From a virus, in the IMG/VR virus record IMGVR_UViG_3300025087_000284, positions 1-25,245 of that record: a stretch of DNA of 25,245 bases; one strand, 5' to 3'. Every line of letters starts with the position of its first letter. Position 1 is the first letter of the stretch. The translations under genes were made by a program, and so were the position numbers. Below, piece after piece: positions 13,621 through 22,500 of the stretch. Below the pieces are notes generated by a model that worked only from the letters and a program-made list of their open reading frames with translations, was not told where the DNA came from and did not search any database.

Positions 13621-13908
13621 ATGAGCGTTCTAATCGTGAGAGATGCGCCAGGCGGCGCCCAGGTGCTTTTGGATGGCAAGGATATCTCAGACGATCTGGT
13701 TGGATTGACCATCAGGATCGAATTGGGTCACACAAAGAGCCCGTCCGGTTTGATGATCCGAACTGCACCGGAAAAAAGGATTGCTGTCCTGGAATATCCC
13801 GAACCCGTTGCGATCGACAACCCGGTTGTCGAGGCAAAGTTCTCTCCAGATGTCCTATCGGAAATCGAACCGGTGAAGCGAAAGCGAGGCAAGCATGCCA
13901 CGAATTAG
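13621..13908 (+). CDS. Small tail-region protein of unknown function
   Basis: A 95-aa protein behind AGGAGG with a predicted small beta sandwich in its first half: 'GGAQVLLDGKDISDDLVGLTIRIELG'. Proteins with this 'V.LDG.DIS..v.gl.i....g' opening are frequent between major tail protein and tail chaperone genes in siphoviruses; their role is not known to me. The C-terminal third is Pro/charged (KRKRGKHATN) and overlaps the next gene by 14 bases. Confidence 0.65.
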   Translation: MSVLIVRDAPGGAQVLLDGKDISDDLVGLTIRIELGHTKSPSGLMIRTAPEKRIAVLEYPEPVAIDNPVVEAKFSPDVLSEIEPVKRKRGKHATN

Positions 13909-14290
13909 CGTACTGGTGAAGAACGAAGGCCAGGTAACCATCGGCGAAGGCGAAAACGCGCTGCACGTGACGTATGCGCCGAACGCGTATACGCCGATTC
14001 TGGAAGATATGTACCAGAAGATCCTGCTACAGCGCCTCCCTGCAGGGGCTATGGCTTACCTGTTGAACAAGGTGCTGAAGACGTGGGACCTGGCGGAAGA
14101 AGACGAGCACGGCGACATTCTGTTCGATGCGAATGGCGAAGCGGTGATCGTCTCGACTGACCTGGAACGCCTGCGAGATCTGCCTACGGAGTTGATCTCG
14201 AACGTGGTAGCAGCAATCACGGAGGACATCTCCGTGAGCAAGGAAGAGCGAAAAAACTTGCGGCGTGGCTCTCTGGCGAAAAGGCCGTAG
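13895..14290 (+). CDS. Tail assembly chaperone, short form (gpG-like)
   Basis: A 131-aa protein in the position of lambda gpG, immediately before the tape measure. It starts with a beta strand segment (ISVLVKNEGQVTIGEGENALHVTY), continues with helices ('LPAGAMAYLLNKVLKTWDL') and ends, when read without frameshifting, in a basic tail RGSLAKRP. Residues ~75-120 ('STDLERLRDLPTELISNVVAAITEDI') are helical and typical of gp13/gpG chaperones. gpG and the gpGT fusion coat the tape measure protein and recruit tail tube subunits. The codons for residues 119-121 (CGA AAA AAC) contain the slip site for the longer product; the short form is expected to be the abundant one. Confidence 0.82.
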   Translation: MPRISVLVKNEGQVTIGEGENALHVTYAPNAYTPILEDMYQKILLQRLPAGAMAYLLNKVLKTWDLAEEDEHGDILFDANGEAVIVSTDLERLRDLPTELISNVVAAITEDISVSKEERKNLRRGSLAKRP

Positions 14291-14496
14291 AGCCACCCGG
14301 CGAATGGTATGCGCTCGTGAAAGCAGCCAGGTATGCAGGAATTCCGGCATGGAAGATGGCAAAAAAGTCAAGCGCCTGGCGGAATATGTACCTGGCTGCT
14401 GAGGCGGCAGAGATAGAAGCTGACAACAAGCGAGCGGAGAAGCGTTTGGAGCGTCTGCACGAACGGTACAGGCATAGAACACGGAGAACAAGGTAA
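13895..14496 (+). CDS. Tail assembly chaperone, -1 frameshift fusion (gpGT-like)
   Basis: The second frame, open to a TAA at 14494-14496, has no good start of its own and begins with residues that extend the first protein. After the slip at 14251-14257 the reading continues as LAAWLSGEKAVEPPGEWYAL (first part) and ends in a very basic helical tail (KRLERLHERYRHRTRRTR). The fusion would have 121 residues of the first frame plus 79 of the second, 200 in all. The downstream frame is one base back relative to the first, as in lambda. The C-terminal 'T' domain binds the tail tube protein in known systems. The tape measure start codon follows its stop directly. Confidence 0.85.
14251..14296 (+). 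promoter_or_regulatory. Programmed -1 ribosomal frameshift site with stem-loop
   Basis: The heptamer A AAA AAC (14251-14257) lies in the correct phase, so that the zero-frame codons are CGA AAA AAC. Seven bases later, GTGGCTCT (14265-14272) pairs with AGAGCCAC (14289-14296) in a perfect 8-bp stem, with an inner GGC/GCC pairing inside a 16-base loop. The zero-frame TAG stop (14288-14290) lies inside this structure. This is a textbook bacterial/phage slip site plus stimulator between gpG-like and gpGT-like frames. Confidence 0.88.
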
Positions 14497-17400
14497 ATGA
14501 CGATCACGGCAGCAAAACTCATGGTGGTTATCGGGGGGGACGCCAGCGGGGCGCAGAAGGCGATGCAAGGTGCATCCAAAGGTCTGGATGCTTTTGCGCG
14601 CAATGCGCAGCAGATCGGCAATAACCTGTCTCGATGGGTGACGCTCCCCCTGATCGGCATCGGCGTGGCTGCTACGAAGCTGGCAGCAGACTTCGACCGC
14701 AATATGAACGTGTTGCAGGCCACCAGCGGCGCTACCGCTGCAGACATAGAAACGCTGCGGGAACAGGCGCAGGCGCTGGGCGCTGACCTGACGCTGCCAG
14801 GCACGTCAGCGGCGGACGTAGCCGAGGCCATGTTGGAGCTTAGCAAGGCGGGGCTGGAGGTGAACGATGTATTGGGCGCTTCCAGAGGCGTCTTGCAGAT
14901 GGCGGTGGCGGGGCAGATCTCGAACACACAGGCGGCCACGATCGCAGCCAATGCGATGAATGCATTTGGCCTGGCCGGAGCGGAAGCCACGAGAGTCGCA
15001 GATCTATTGGCGGCCTCGGCGAATGCTTCGAGCGCCGAGATTGCGGATATGGCGGATGCGCTGAAGATGAGCTCGGCTGTTTTTGCATCGGCGAAGATCC
15101 CCATCGAAGACCTGGTGACGGTGATTGCTGAGATGGCAAATGCAGGCATCCAGGGGAGCGACGCAGGCACGAGCTTGAAGCAGATGATGCTGAGCCTGCA
15201 AGCGCCAGCGGCAAAAGCAGCAAATCTGATGAAAGAGTTGGGAATCAGCGTTTACGACAGCCAGGGGAACATGATCTCGATGGAAGGGATCATCGGTCAG
15301 TTCGAGAACGCCCTGGGTGGGCTGACACAGGAACAGCGCAATGCGGCGCTGGCGGTGATCTTTGGCAGCGATGCCGTCCGAGCAGCGAACGTGGTGTTGA
15401 TGGGCGGCGTGGACGCATTCAACGAAATGAAGGTAGCAGTTACCGAGCAGGGGGCAGCGGCTGACCTGGCTGCGGCGCAGAATAAGGGCCTGGGCGGTGT
15501 GTTCGATAAGATCAAAAGCGCAGCCGAAACGGCTATGCTCGCCGGCATCGAGCCCTTGACCGACGACATCGTGAGCCTGGCAGATAAAGTGGCGCAGGCG
15601 CTGATCAAGTTTTCGGAGCTGGACGAAGGCACCCGGGACCTGACGGTGAAACTGGGATTGATGGCGCTTGTGGCAGGACCGGCGATGAAGGGGCTGGGAT
15701 GGATTGCCAGCGCAGGGAGCGGAGTCATCGGTATGCTGGGCAAACTGACGCCGATGATTTTAGAAAGCACAAGAGCCTGGCAGGCAGGTCTCACACTCCA
15801 GACTGCGCTCGAAGTGGGCTTCGGCTCGCTGGCGGTCACGCTGGGGGCAGTGGCCGTGGCAGTCGCTGCGGTCGTCGCGGTGGTCTGGCAATATAACGAG
15901 CAGATCGTCAAGACGAACGAAGAAGGGCAAAAAGCGGTCGATAACGCATGGGTACAGTTCTTCGATGGACAGGTGGATAGCGGAAAGAGCGCCTATGAGG
16001 TATTGCAAGCCTACAATGACCGGCTGAGTGTCTTGCAGCAAAAGTTGGAAGAACTCCCTCCGTGGCTGCGAATCTTCATCACGAACCAGGATGAACTGAC
16101 GGATAACCAAGCAGTGCTGAACCATGCCCTGGTGGAAGCAGCGAATTCGTATGATGAGTATGCCGGCGCGGCAGCCCAGGCTGGGCTTGGAGCTGAGGCG
16201 TTCTCGGAAGCCGAATACGAATCGATAAAGAACACGGAGGAACTGGCTCAGGCTAATTTAGACCTGACGACGCAGCTGCTAGATACGTCCGATGGATACG
16301 ATGCGTACGTCGATGCGATGACCGAGGCTGGTCTTCTGCTGATGGTGATCACGGAGGACGAATATAACGCAGCAAAAGCAGCGGTGGTTCTGGGCGATGA
16401 AACCCAGGGAGCGGCAGAGAGGATCGATGAACTGTCTGCGGCTGCGATGGACGCCAGCGACATACTTTCCGGCCTGGACAGCGCCCTGCAGGCAGCGGGT
16501 TGGTCTGCGGATGAAGCGGAGGCAGCGCACAACCGGCTGGCGATTGCACTCGGAGAGCTGGATCCGGCTGTAGCGCAGACAGAAAGCGATATGGATCTGC
16601 TGAACCAGGCGTTTGCAGCGGGGGCGATTGCAGAGAACACCTACACGGATGCGGCGCTGCGAGCGAAAGAGGGGGTAGAAGTCCTGTCAGAGGCAGAGCG
16701 CCAGGCTGTAACAACAGCACTCGACCATGCCCGGGCGCTTGAGGAAGCTGCAAGAGCGGCAGAAGAGGCCACCCTGCGACAGATCGAAATGGCGCAGCAA
16801 ATGTCCGAGATGTGGAGCCGGGCCTTCGATAGCTACCAAAGCGGCGTTGACCGGCTGCTGGAGCGCCAGGAAGAAATCAACGGGAGAATCGCCGAGCTCC
16901 AATTGAAACTGCGCCAGGCGCAGAAAGAAGGCGATAAAAGCGCTATCAAAAACTACAAGCAGCAGATTGCTGATCTGCGCGGCGAGGCGGCTGAAACATC
17001 GAAAGAGGTCGGTAAGTTGGCAGATGAGATGCAGCGCACCATCGATGCAGCGATTGCCAGCGCGGCAATCCAGGAGCTGCAACGGATGTACGAAGAAGGG
17101 AAGCTCACCTTCGAGGAATATGTTGGCGGTCTTACAGGCATCCAGGAATCGTTCGGGCTGACCAATGAAGCCGGCATCGGCATTGCGGCTGGAATCGCCG
17201 CAATCAGCGGCGCAGTAGAAACCGGCAAGCTGCCGGTCGATCAATATGACGAGGCGATGAAGTTCCTGGCACAGGATGCCGGCGACGGACAGGTAGACCT
17301 GGAGAAGCTGAACGAGTGGATCGGGACGGTAGCAGAGACAGCAACCGAAACGGCCACCCTGGTTACCCAGGGGATGGACGACGCCGAAAAAGCGATGGAG

Positions 17401-17943
17401 GGGGCGGCGACCACAGCAGAAACAACAGCTTCGGAGATAGCGAAGGCGTTCACAGAAGTCGATTGGGTGGAAGTCGGTCGGACGATAGGAGAGGGCATCG
17501 CCCAGGGGATCGACGAAAGCGCCCAGGCTGTAGAAGATGCTGCAAGGGCTGCGGCGGAAGGGGCGAGCGGCGGCGTGGCAGACGAATTGGAGATGCAAAG
17601 CCCGAGCCGGGTTATGTACCGGCATGGCGTCAATGCTATGAAAGGCCTGGAGATGGGCGTGATGGACAGCGCCGAGGACGTGATCGCGGCGGTGATGGCG
17701 ATTGCCGGAGATATGGCGCGAGTGACCTGGTTGGTTCCCGGGATTGGATCGGAGAGCTGGGCAGGGAACGGCCCGGCAGAGACAGTGGTATCCGGCGGCG
17801 GAAGTCCGCTGCTTGATCACCTGCCGGGCGGGAACAAGAACCAGCCAGGCTCTGGAAGCGGACAAACACACCTGACGGTAAATATCGACGGTCGGTCGGT
17901 GCGGGAAGTGGTGCTAAACAGGTTGAATGAGGAGCTGACATGA
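14497..17943 (+). CDS. Tape measure protein
   Basis: The longest gene of the window, 1148 aa, directly after the chaperone pair. Residues ~60-310 are the TP901-type core: 'LAADFDRNMNVLQATSG', 'ALGADLTLPGTSAADVAEAMLELSKAG' (read in two parts) and 'GNMISMEGIIGQFENALGGL'. Hydrophobic stretches at ~381-415 and ~445-466 ('GAVAVAVAAVVAVVWQY') could insert in the membrane during DNA injection. Coiled-coil rich repeats follow (~490-790) and a strong charged helix at ~782-850. Near the end 'MQSPSRVMYRHGVNAMKGLEMGV' is the conserved C-terminal motif of these proteins, where the chaperones or distal tail bind. Protein length sets tail length; 1148 aa predicts a tail around 150-180 nm by the usual ~1.5 angstrom per residue rule. 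No Zn-peptidase or lysozyme motif was noticed in it. Confidence 0.92.
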   Translation: MTITAAKLMVVIGGDASGAQKAMQGASKGLDAFARNAQQIGNNLSRWVTLPLIGIGVAATKLAADFDRNMNVLQATSGATAADIETLREQAQALGADLTLPGTSAADVAEAMLELSKAGLEVNDVLGASRGVLQMAVAGQISNTQAATIAANAMNAFGLAGAEATRVADLLAASANASSAEIADMADALKMSSAVFASAKIPIEDLVTVIAEMANAGIQGSDAGTSLKQMMLSLQAPAAKAANLMKELGISVYDSQGNMISMEGIIGQFENALGGLTQEQRNAALAVIFGSDAVRAANVVLMGGVDAFNEMKVAVTEQGAAADLAAAQNKGLGGVFDKIKSAAETAMLAGIEPLTDDIVSLADKVAQALIKFSELDEGTRDLTVKLGLMALVAGPAMKGLGWIASAGSGVIGMLGKLTPMILESTRAWQAGLTLQTALEVGFGSLAVTLGAVAVAVAAVVAVVWQYNEQIVKTNEEGQKAVDNAWVQFFDGQVDSGKSAYEVLQAYNDRLSVLQQKLEELPPWLRIFITNQDELTDNQAVLNHALVEAANSYDEYAGAAAQAGLGAEAFSEAEYESIKNTEELAQANLDLTTQLLDTSDGYDAYVDAMTEAGLLLMVITEDEYNAAKAAVVLGDETQGAAERIDELSAAAMDASDILSGLDSALQAAGWSADEAEAAHNRLAIALGELDPAVAQTESDMDLLNQAFAAGAIAENTYTDAALRAKEGVEVLSEAERQAVTTALDHARALEEAARAAEEATLRQIEMAQQMSEMWSRAFDSYQSGVDRLLERQEEINGRIAELQLKLRQAQKEGDKSAIKNYKQQIADLRGEAAETSKEVGKLADEMQRTIDAAIASAAIQELQRMYEEGKLTFEEYVGGLTGIQESFGLTNEAGIGIAAGIAAISGAVETGKLPVDQYDEAMKFLAQDAGDGQVDLEKLNEWIGTVAETATETATLVTQGMDDAEKAMEGAATTAETTASEIAKAFTEVDWVEVGRTIGEGIAQGIDESAQAVEDAARAAAEGASGGVADELEMQSPSRVMYRHGVNAMKGLEMGVMDSAEDVIAAVMAIAGDMARVTWLVPGIGSESWAGNGPAETVVSGGGSPLLDHLPGGNKNQPGSGSGQTHLTVNIDGRSVREVVLNRLNEELT

Positions 17944-18363
17944 ACGTTTTGGCAATGCGAAGACATAGAACAATCCGGCAGGTAATCTATCCGCTTACTG
18001 GATTGGCGTTGCCCTATACTGTCGATTTCTCCAGCCTGGGAAATGGAGGGCTGCCTTCGCCATGGCGAGGGGCAACCTGGACAATTCTAAGCGGCGCTGC
18101 CACCAATACCCCCACCCTGGGAACTGAAGAACTAACCGACCAGCAACCCCGTTGCCATCAAGGCGCTGGCAGCCAACACGGGCATCGTATATGTTGGAGA
18201 TTCGAGTGTTTCCAGCGCCAACGGGTTCGAGCTGAGCGCCGGCGAGGTCATTATCTTCGACTTCCTGGTCGATCTGGCGTCTGTGTGGATCGATGCAGCG
18301 GTGAGCGGCGAAGGCGTCTGCTGGCTGATCCTATCTGCCCGGACACGCCCACCATCCAGCTAA
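17940..18363 (+). CDS. Distal tail-region protein interrupted by a +1 frame break
   Basis: Starts at ATG 17940 in an ATGA overlap with the tape measure. In zero frame residues 1-70 look like real protein ('YTVDFSSLGNGGLPSPW', 'TWTILSGAATNTPTLG'), but the remainder becomes Arg/Cys/Gln-rich nonsense to a stop at 18366-18368. One base further, from 18151, the +1 frame reads 'VAIKALAANTGIVYVGDSSV' then 'ELSAGEVIIFDFLVD' and 'VSGEGVCWLI', a well-formed beta domain common in phage structural proteins, to TAA at 18361-18363. The frames join at the CCCC run 18147-18150. Joined product: 140 aa. The +1 frame is closed upstream by TAA at 18133. This may be a one-base insertion or homopolymer error, or a +1 ribosomal shift at CCC-C. 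Role: small tail or baseplate protein, possibly surface-exposed. Confidence 0.7.
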
Positions 18364-18364
18364 C

Positions 18365-18823
18365 ATGATCGATTACATCACCTTATCCAACAGCAACGGG
18401 TCGCTGATAAAGCGGTTCGATCTATTGGAGTTCAAGCCGGCAACAGGGCGCAGCGAGGCGGCGGAAACGCTTTCGAGCGGTCGCAAGCATGTGACACGCG
18501 GGCGGGCGCAGAAAGTGTTTGACGTTACCTTCCTAATTCCAGAGATTTCCCTGGACGTAAATTGGGGAGACCAGGCCGACCTGGAAGAGTTCCACGGGTA
18601 CGATATGCCGGGAGCGACGCCCAGCGACGTGCTGACACTGACGCTGATGGATGAAAGCGTGTACCAGGTGCGCTGGTTGGGAGACCTGGAGCCGGTTCCA
18701 GAGGGTACGATCCTGTATGGCAGCCTGGCGTATTATGCGGTTCGAGCCGAGCTGCTGGATGTCTCACTACCACAGCTCGATTATTCTAACGTGGACTACA
18801 GTATGTACCTGGCGCTGATTTAG
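18365..18823 (+). CDS. Tail protein, possibly distal tail (Dit-like)
   Basis: A 152-aa beta-rich protein whose ATG follows the joined upstream stop by one base and overlaps the zero-frame stop (ATGA). No SD is seen, so initiation probably depends on ribosomes ending the upstream gene. Strand-rich stretches include 'IDYITLSNSNGSLIKRFDLLEF', 'RAQKVFDVTFLIPEISLD' and 'SVYQVRWLGDLEPVPEGTILYGSLAYYAVRAELLDV'. A gene of this size between tape measure and large tail protein is where the Dit hub usually lies, and the strand pattern would fit its N-terminal domain, but the C-terminal galectin domain is missing. Treat the role as tentative. Confidence 0.5.
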   Translation: MIDYITLSNSNGSLIKRFDLLEFKPATGRSEAAETLSSGRKHVTRGRAQKVFDVTFLIPEISLDVNWGDQADLEEFHGYDMPGATPSDVLTLTLMDESVYQVRWLGDLEPVPEGTILYGSLAYYAVRAELLDVSLPQLDYSNVDYSMYLALI

Positions 18824-18839
18824 CCAGGGAGGAGGCAAT

Positions 18840-19541
18840 ATGTCGAACATTCCAATCTTAACAGGTCTGGGAGACGAAGCTTATCTAAAGTCCTCTGGCG
18901 CTGGAACGAGCGGCGATCCGTTTATTCCAGAACAGACGATGAAACAGGCCACGCACGATGACCTGAACGGGAATGCAAACCTGCAGGTGAATAATGCAGA
19001 TGTTGGCATGGCTAACCCGGTGCCGGTGAAGTTTGGCACATCGATTGCTCTGCCGGCAGGCGAGAACCATATGGGTGCGGTCGGGAAACCGGCGACGGTG
19101 GTGGACGTGACGCTGGCGCTGGATACGAGCCAGTACGCGGACGGCGACGTGCTCTCGGAGACGGCAGCCGTGGCTTCTGCGGTGCGCACGAATGCCGGCA
19201 TAGGCAAGCTGGTCAGCCTGGCGGTGATCGACGGGGATGACCAGGGCCAGGCGATGGATATCTATCTGCTGAGCTCCAATGTGGCCATGGGCAGCGCCAA
19301 TGCTGCGCCGTCGATCTCTGACGCCAACGCCGGGGCGATCCTGGGTATGGTAGCGATCGGCACGGCGCAGTACCGGGACCTGGGCGGCGTGAAAGTGGCG
19401 ACGCTGATGGAAAATGACCTGGGTATGCTGGTGAAGGGCGCAGCAGGCATCAAATCGATCTACCTGGCGACGATCAGCCGGGGAACCGGGACGTATTCGG
19501 CCAGCGGTGTGAAGTTGCGGCTGGGGATCGAACAATACTAA
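18840..19541 (+). CDS. Structural protein of unknown function
   Basis: A 233-aa protein behind a very strong GGGAGGAGG (18826-18834), among the best SD sites in the window, implying high expression. It is alanine/glycine/threonine-rich with many predicted strands. Segments: N-terminal 'GTSGDPFIPEQTMKQATHDDLNG', a middle 'VVDVTLALDTSQYADGDVLSET' and 'LVSLAVIDGDDQGQAMDIYLLSS', and C-terminal 'GIKSIYLATISRGTGTYSASGVKLRLG'. I have seen similar 'LDTS.Y..GDVL ... L.S..viD..D....idi.ll..' proteins in virion gene clusters but cannot give a role. Strong SD suggests a multi-copy component, for example a tail or head surface protein. Confidence 0.6.
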   Translation: MSNIPILTGLGDEAYLKSSGAGTSGDPFIPEQTMKQATHDDLNGNANLQVNNADVGMANPVPVKFGTSIALPAGENHMGAVGKPATVVDVTLALDTSQYADGDVLSETAAVASAVRTNAGIGKLVSLAVIDGDDQGQAMDIYLLSSNVAMGSANAAPSISDANAGAILGMVAIGTAQYRDLGGVKVATLMENDLGMLVKGAAGIKSIYLATISRGTGTYSASGVKLRLGIEQY

Positions 19542-19543
19542 TT

Positions 19544-19560
19544 GGATAAACAGGTTATCC
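19544..19560 (+). promoter_or_regulatory. Small hairpin directly before the large tail gene
   Basis: GGATAA (19544-19549) and TTATCC (19555-19560) pair across a 5-base loop, ending 1 base before the ATG at 19562. The only SD-like bases (CAGG) are in the loop. This could lower initiation on the 1066-aa gene. The stem is only 6 bp and A+T-containing, so the effect may be slight. Confidence 0.3.
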
Positions 19561-19561
19561 C

Positions 19562-22500
19562 ATGAGAACGGATATTCCACAGGCGATCATCGACGCTCTA
19601 GCGGAGGATGCGACCAGCACGGTGCAAATCCGGCTGAGCGGTGGTCGCACGCGTGCGATGAATTGGGAGCGAAACGCCGAGAAAGCGCCGGCGTGGGCGG
19701 ATGATCCCGGAGCAATGGATTCACCGCTGGCGCAGGATTTTTGCATGGTGGCCGGGATGGGTTATTCCATTTTCGTGTACGGCGGCGAGCTGTGGGTATG
19801 CAACCAGTTCTCTGAGCCGATGAAAGCGACAGTGGGCGGGATCACCATCGACGCCGACGACGGCTCCAGGCCGGCAATCCGGCAGGGGCGCAACGAGAGC
19901 GAGTTGAGGGTGTATTACTGCACCGGCGCGGCGATCCAGAGTGCGGATCTTGACCGGGCGCTGGTAGACGCAGGCACGACGGAGTGCGTGCTGGAAGGGG
20001 ATACTTATTCCTTTGCGCACCAGGCGGCGTTGCATGCAATCGGTCTGGACGAAATTGTCGCCCTGTGGATCGACGACGGGGGCATCCGGGTGACCCTGAT
20101 CGATTACCAGGCAGCGACAGAGGTAAGCTGGCAGGGTCGGTTTATGTGGCCGGGGACGGATGTGGGCGCAAGCCTTGCGCCCCTACTCAATTACTCGGCT
20201 GCCGTGGAGTACGAGAGCAAAGTCTTTATATACCTGTCTGCTCCAACCGGAGAAGTGATGGGAGTGACCTACCGGCGCAGCAACGGGGCATGGAGCGACA
20301 GCTTTACAGCGGTCCTGGCAGACATGAGCCGCTTCCTGGCCGGGAAAGCGCTACTGATCGGGGATGCGATCTACCTGACAGGGATGCTTTACCGCTACGA
20401 TCGGGATGGGTCGTTCACGGCGGGCGTGTTCTACACGCTGCTGCTGTACAGCACGGATGGGCGGATATTTGCGATGGACCGCACCACTACCGTGGCCGGC
20501 GGGCAGGATACAGACACATTCAGCATGGCGCTGCGCTTCCTAGCCGGTTACAGCGAAACGCCGGACAGCCGGTACGGGATCGGGGCAGGCCTGGTGTTTT
20601 CAGATGCCAACCGGTGGTTCGCACAAGAGTCGCATTTCGGGATCGACGGCGTGGTGAAAGGGTACGATTTTCGAGATTGCATCCTGGCGCAGGTCAGTTT
20701 CGGGCAGATGTTCGATGTGACAATTCCTTTCGATACGAACGAGGACGCCGACCAGGTGCTGGTGGGCGACGTGGTGGATGTTTATTTCGGTGTGCGGGTC
20801 CCGGATGGGCCAATGCAAGAATTCCTGGCGGCCCGTTGCATAGTGATGGAAGTGCGTGAGGCGGTCAGCAGCGGGAGCCGCAGCCTGACGGTCAGCCTTG
20901 TATCGTTTTCGGATGGTAAGTTGTTAGAGATGGCGCATCCGTTCGCGCTGCGGAAGCATGGCAAAGAATTCTTGCACGATACGCTGGCAGAACTGGATAA
21001 CTTCGACCTGGCGAGCGAGGATGGTTTCGTGTTGTTCCCGCTGGCGGTGGATTTCTGGGGAAACGGGCAGATAGACCATGAGACGCACAACGCCAGCGAA
21101 GTAAAAGAGTTTACCACGCCGGAGCTTGACGAAGAACTGGATATCGTCGAACTGCCGGAGATCGAGGCGCTGCCGTTCGAGATCCACTGCTTCGGATGGA
21201 GCAGGTCGGGAAAGCCATCGGTGAGCGAGGATGGGGAGACGCTGGACGATAACCCGAGCGATCCGCTGGCGCCGAACGATGCGATCTACGTGAACCTGTA
21301 TATCCAGCGGGAGGGGGAAGCTGCGGATGTGGTGGTGAAGGTGGATACGCCAGCGAGCGGGCACGTGGATCACTTTCCGCAGACCTGGAAAGCCACGGGA
21401 GCAGGGGATTACCCGGTAGTCTTAGAAGCCAATGCCGGCCTGCAGGCCGGCGACCGGATCAAGAAGATCGGGCTGGTATTCTCAAACACACGCACGCCGA
21501 ACACGGCTGAAACTGTGTTCATTCCTGAGCGGGTGGAAATTCCTACGATCATGACGAAAGTGCGGTCGTTTCGGGATTCGTGGAAGACCGTGCAGGTGGA
21601 TAACGAAGCCGGCGTACCTGAAGACGGCCAGGCGCTGCAGCGGATCGGGATACCGGTGGTGCAATTCGCCCAGCAGCCGTATTATGCCCTGGGCTGCCAG
21701 GTCAGTCTGAAGATGGCAGTGGAAGGCGACAGCGCCTACGCCGGCGTGATCTGCCTGGCTTCGGACGGCCTGAACTACGTGGCTGCCAGGGCCAGCGCTA
21801 CGAAGGTGCAGCTCGTCGCCGCACGTGCGGGAGATGAGAGCGTACTGGCGGAAGAAAGTTACGCGTTTCCAACGCCAATGGGCTGGATCATGCTTCGCTA
21901 CCAGGACGGGCTATTCCGGGTGTACGTGAAAAGTAGCTCGACCAACCAATGGGCGCCGACATTGGAGTACGAATGGACGGAGGCGGACGGGGCGCTGCTG
22001 GTGGACGACCAGATCAGCCACGTGGGACTGTATGCTTTTAACGACGGGGCATACGTCAAGATCACCGGCCTTGACCTGGAAGCGACAGATGGGGTCGGGA
22101 TTCTACCGCTGGCGCATAAGATCGATGACTTCCCGGCTTCAGGTCAAATCCGAGTGGATGACTGTATTTACAGCTACACCAGCAAGGGCGCAGCTCCAAC
22201 ATCAGTTGGCGGGCCGTACCAGGGACGTAACGTGAGCGGTCCATACGCCTACACCAACGATGGCAAGCATTATGAGGGCAATGCGACCGAGTTCCTGCGC
22301 TTCGAGTGGGTCAGTAACAGCACACATGCAACGGATTTCCAGGGGAAGTACCTGGCGACCGATACAGGAATCGTGTGGACGATCGGGCTGGTGGATTTCA
22401 AGCCTTTCATCACAACGCACAAGGTCAAGGTTTTCCTGCGCAATCGAGGGCGTTTCTATTGCGCCCGGGCCAACGCCGATGTGATCGGCAAAAGCGTGCG

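Noticed and set aside
14217-15170. 317-codon - strand frame across the start of the tape measure gene
   Set aside because: Ala/Ser-rich composition mirrors Ala/Gly-rich codons of the tape measure; no motif or ribosome site.
16687-17871. 394-codon - strand frame within the tape measure gene
   Set aside because: Cys/His/Phe-rich shadow of a well-supported + strand gene; no motif.
19984-20859. 291-codon + strand frame within the large tail gene
   Set aside because: Arg/Gly/Pro-rich out-of-frame reading of the 1066-aa gene, no SD and no family pattern.
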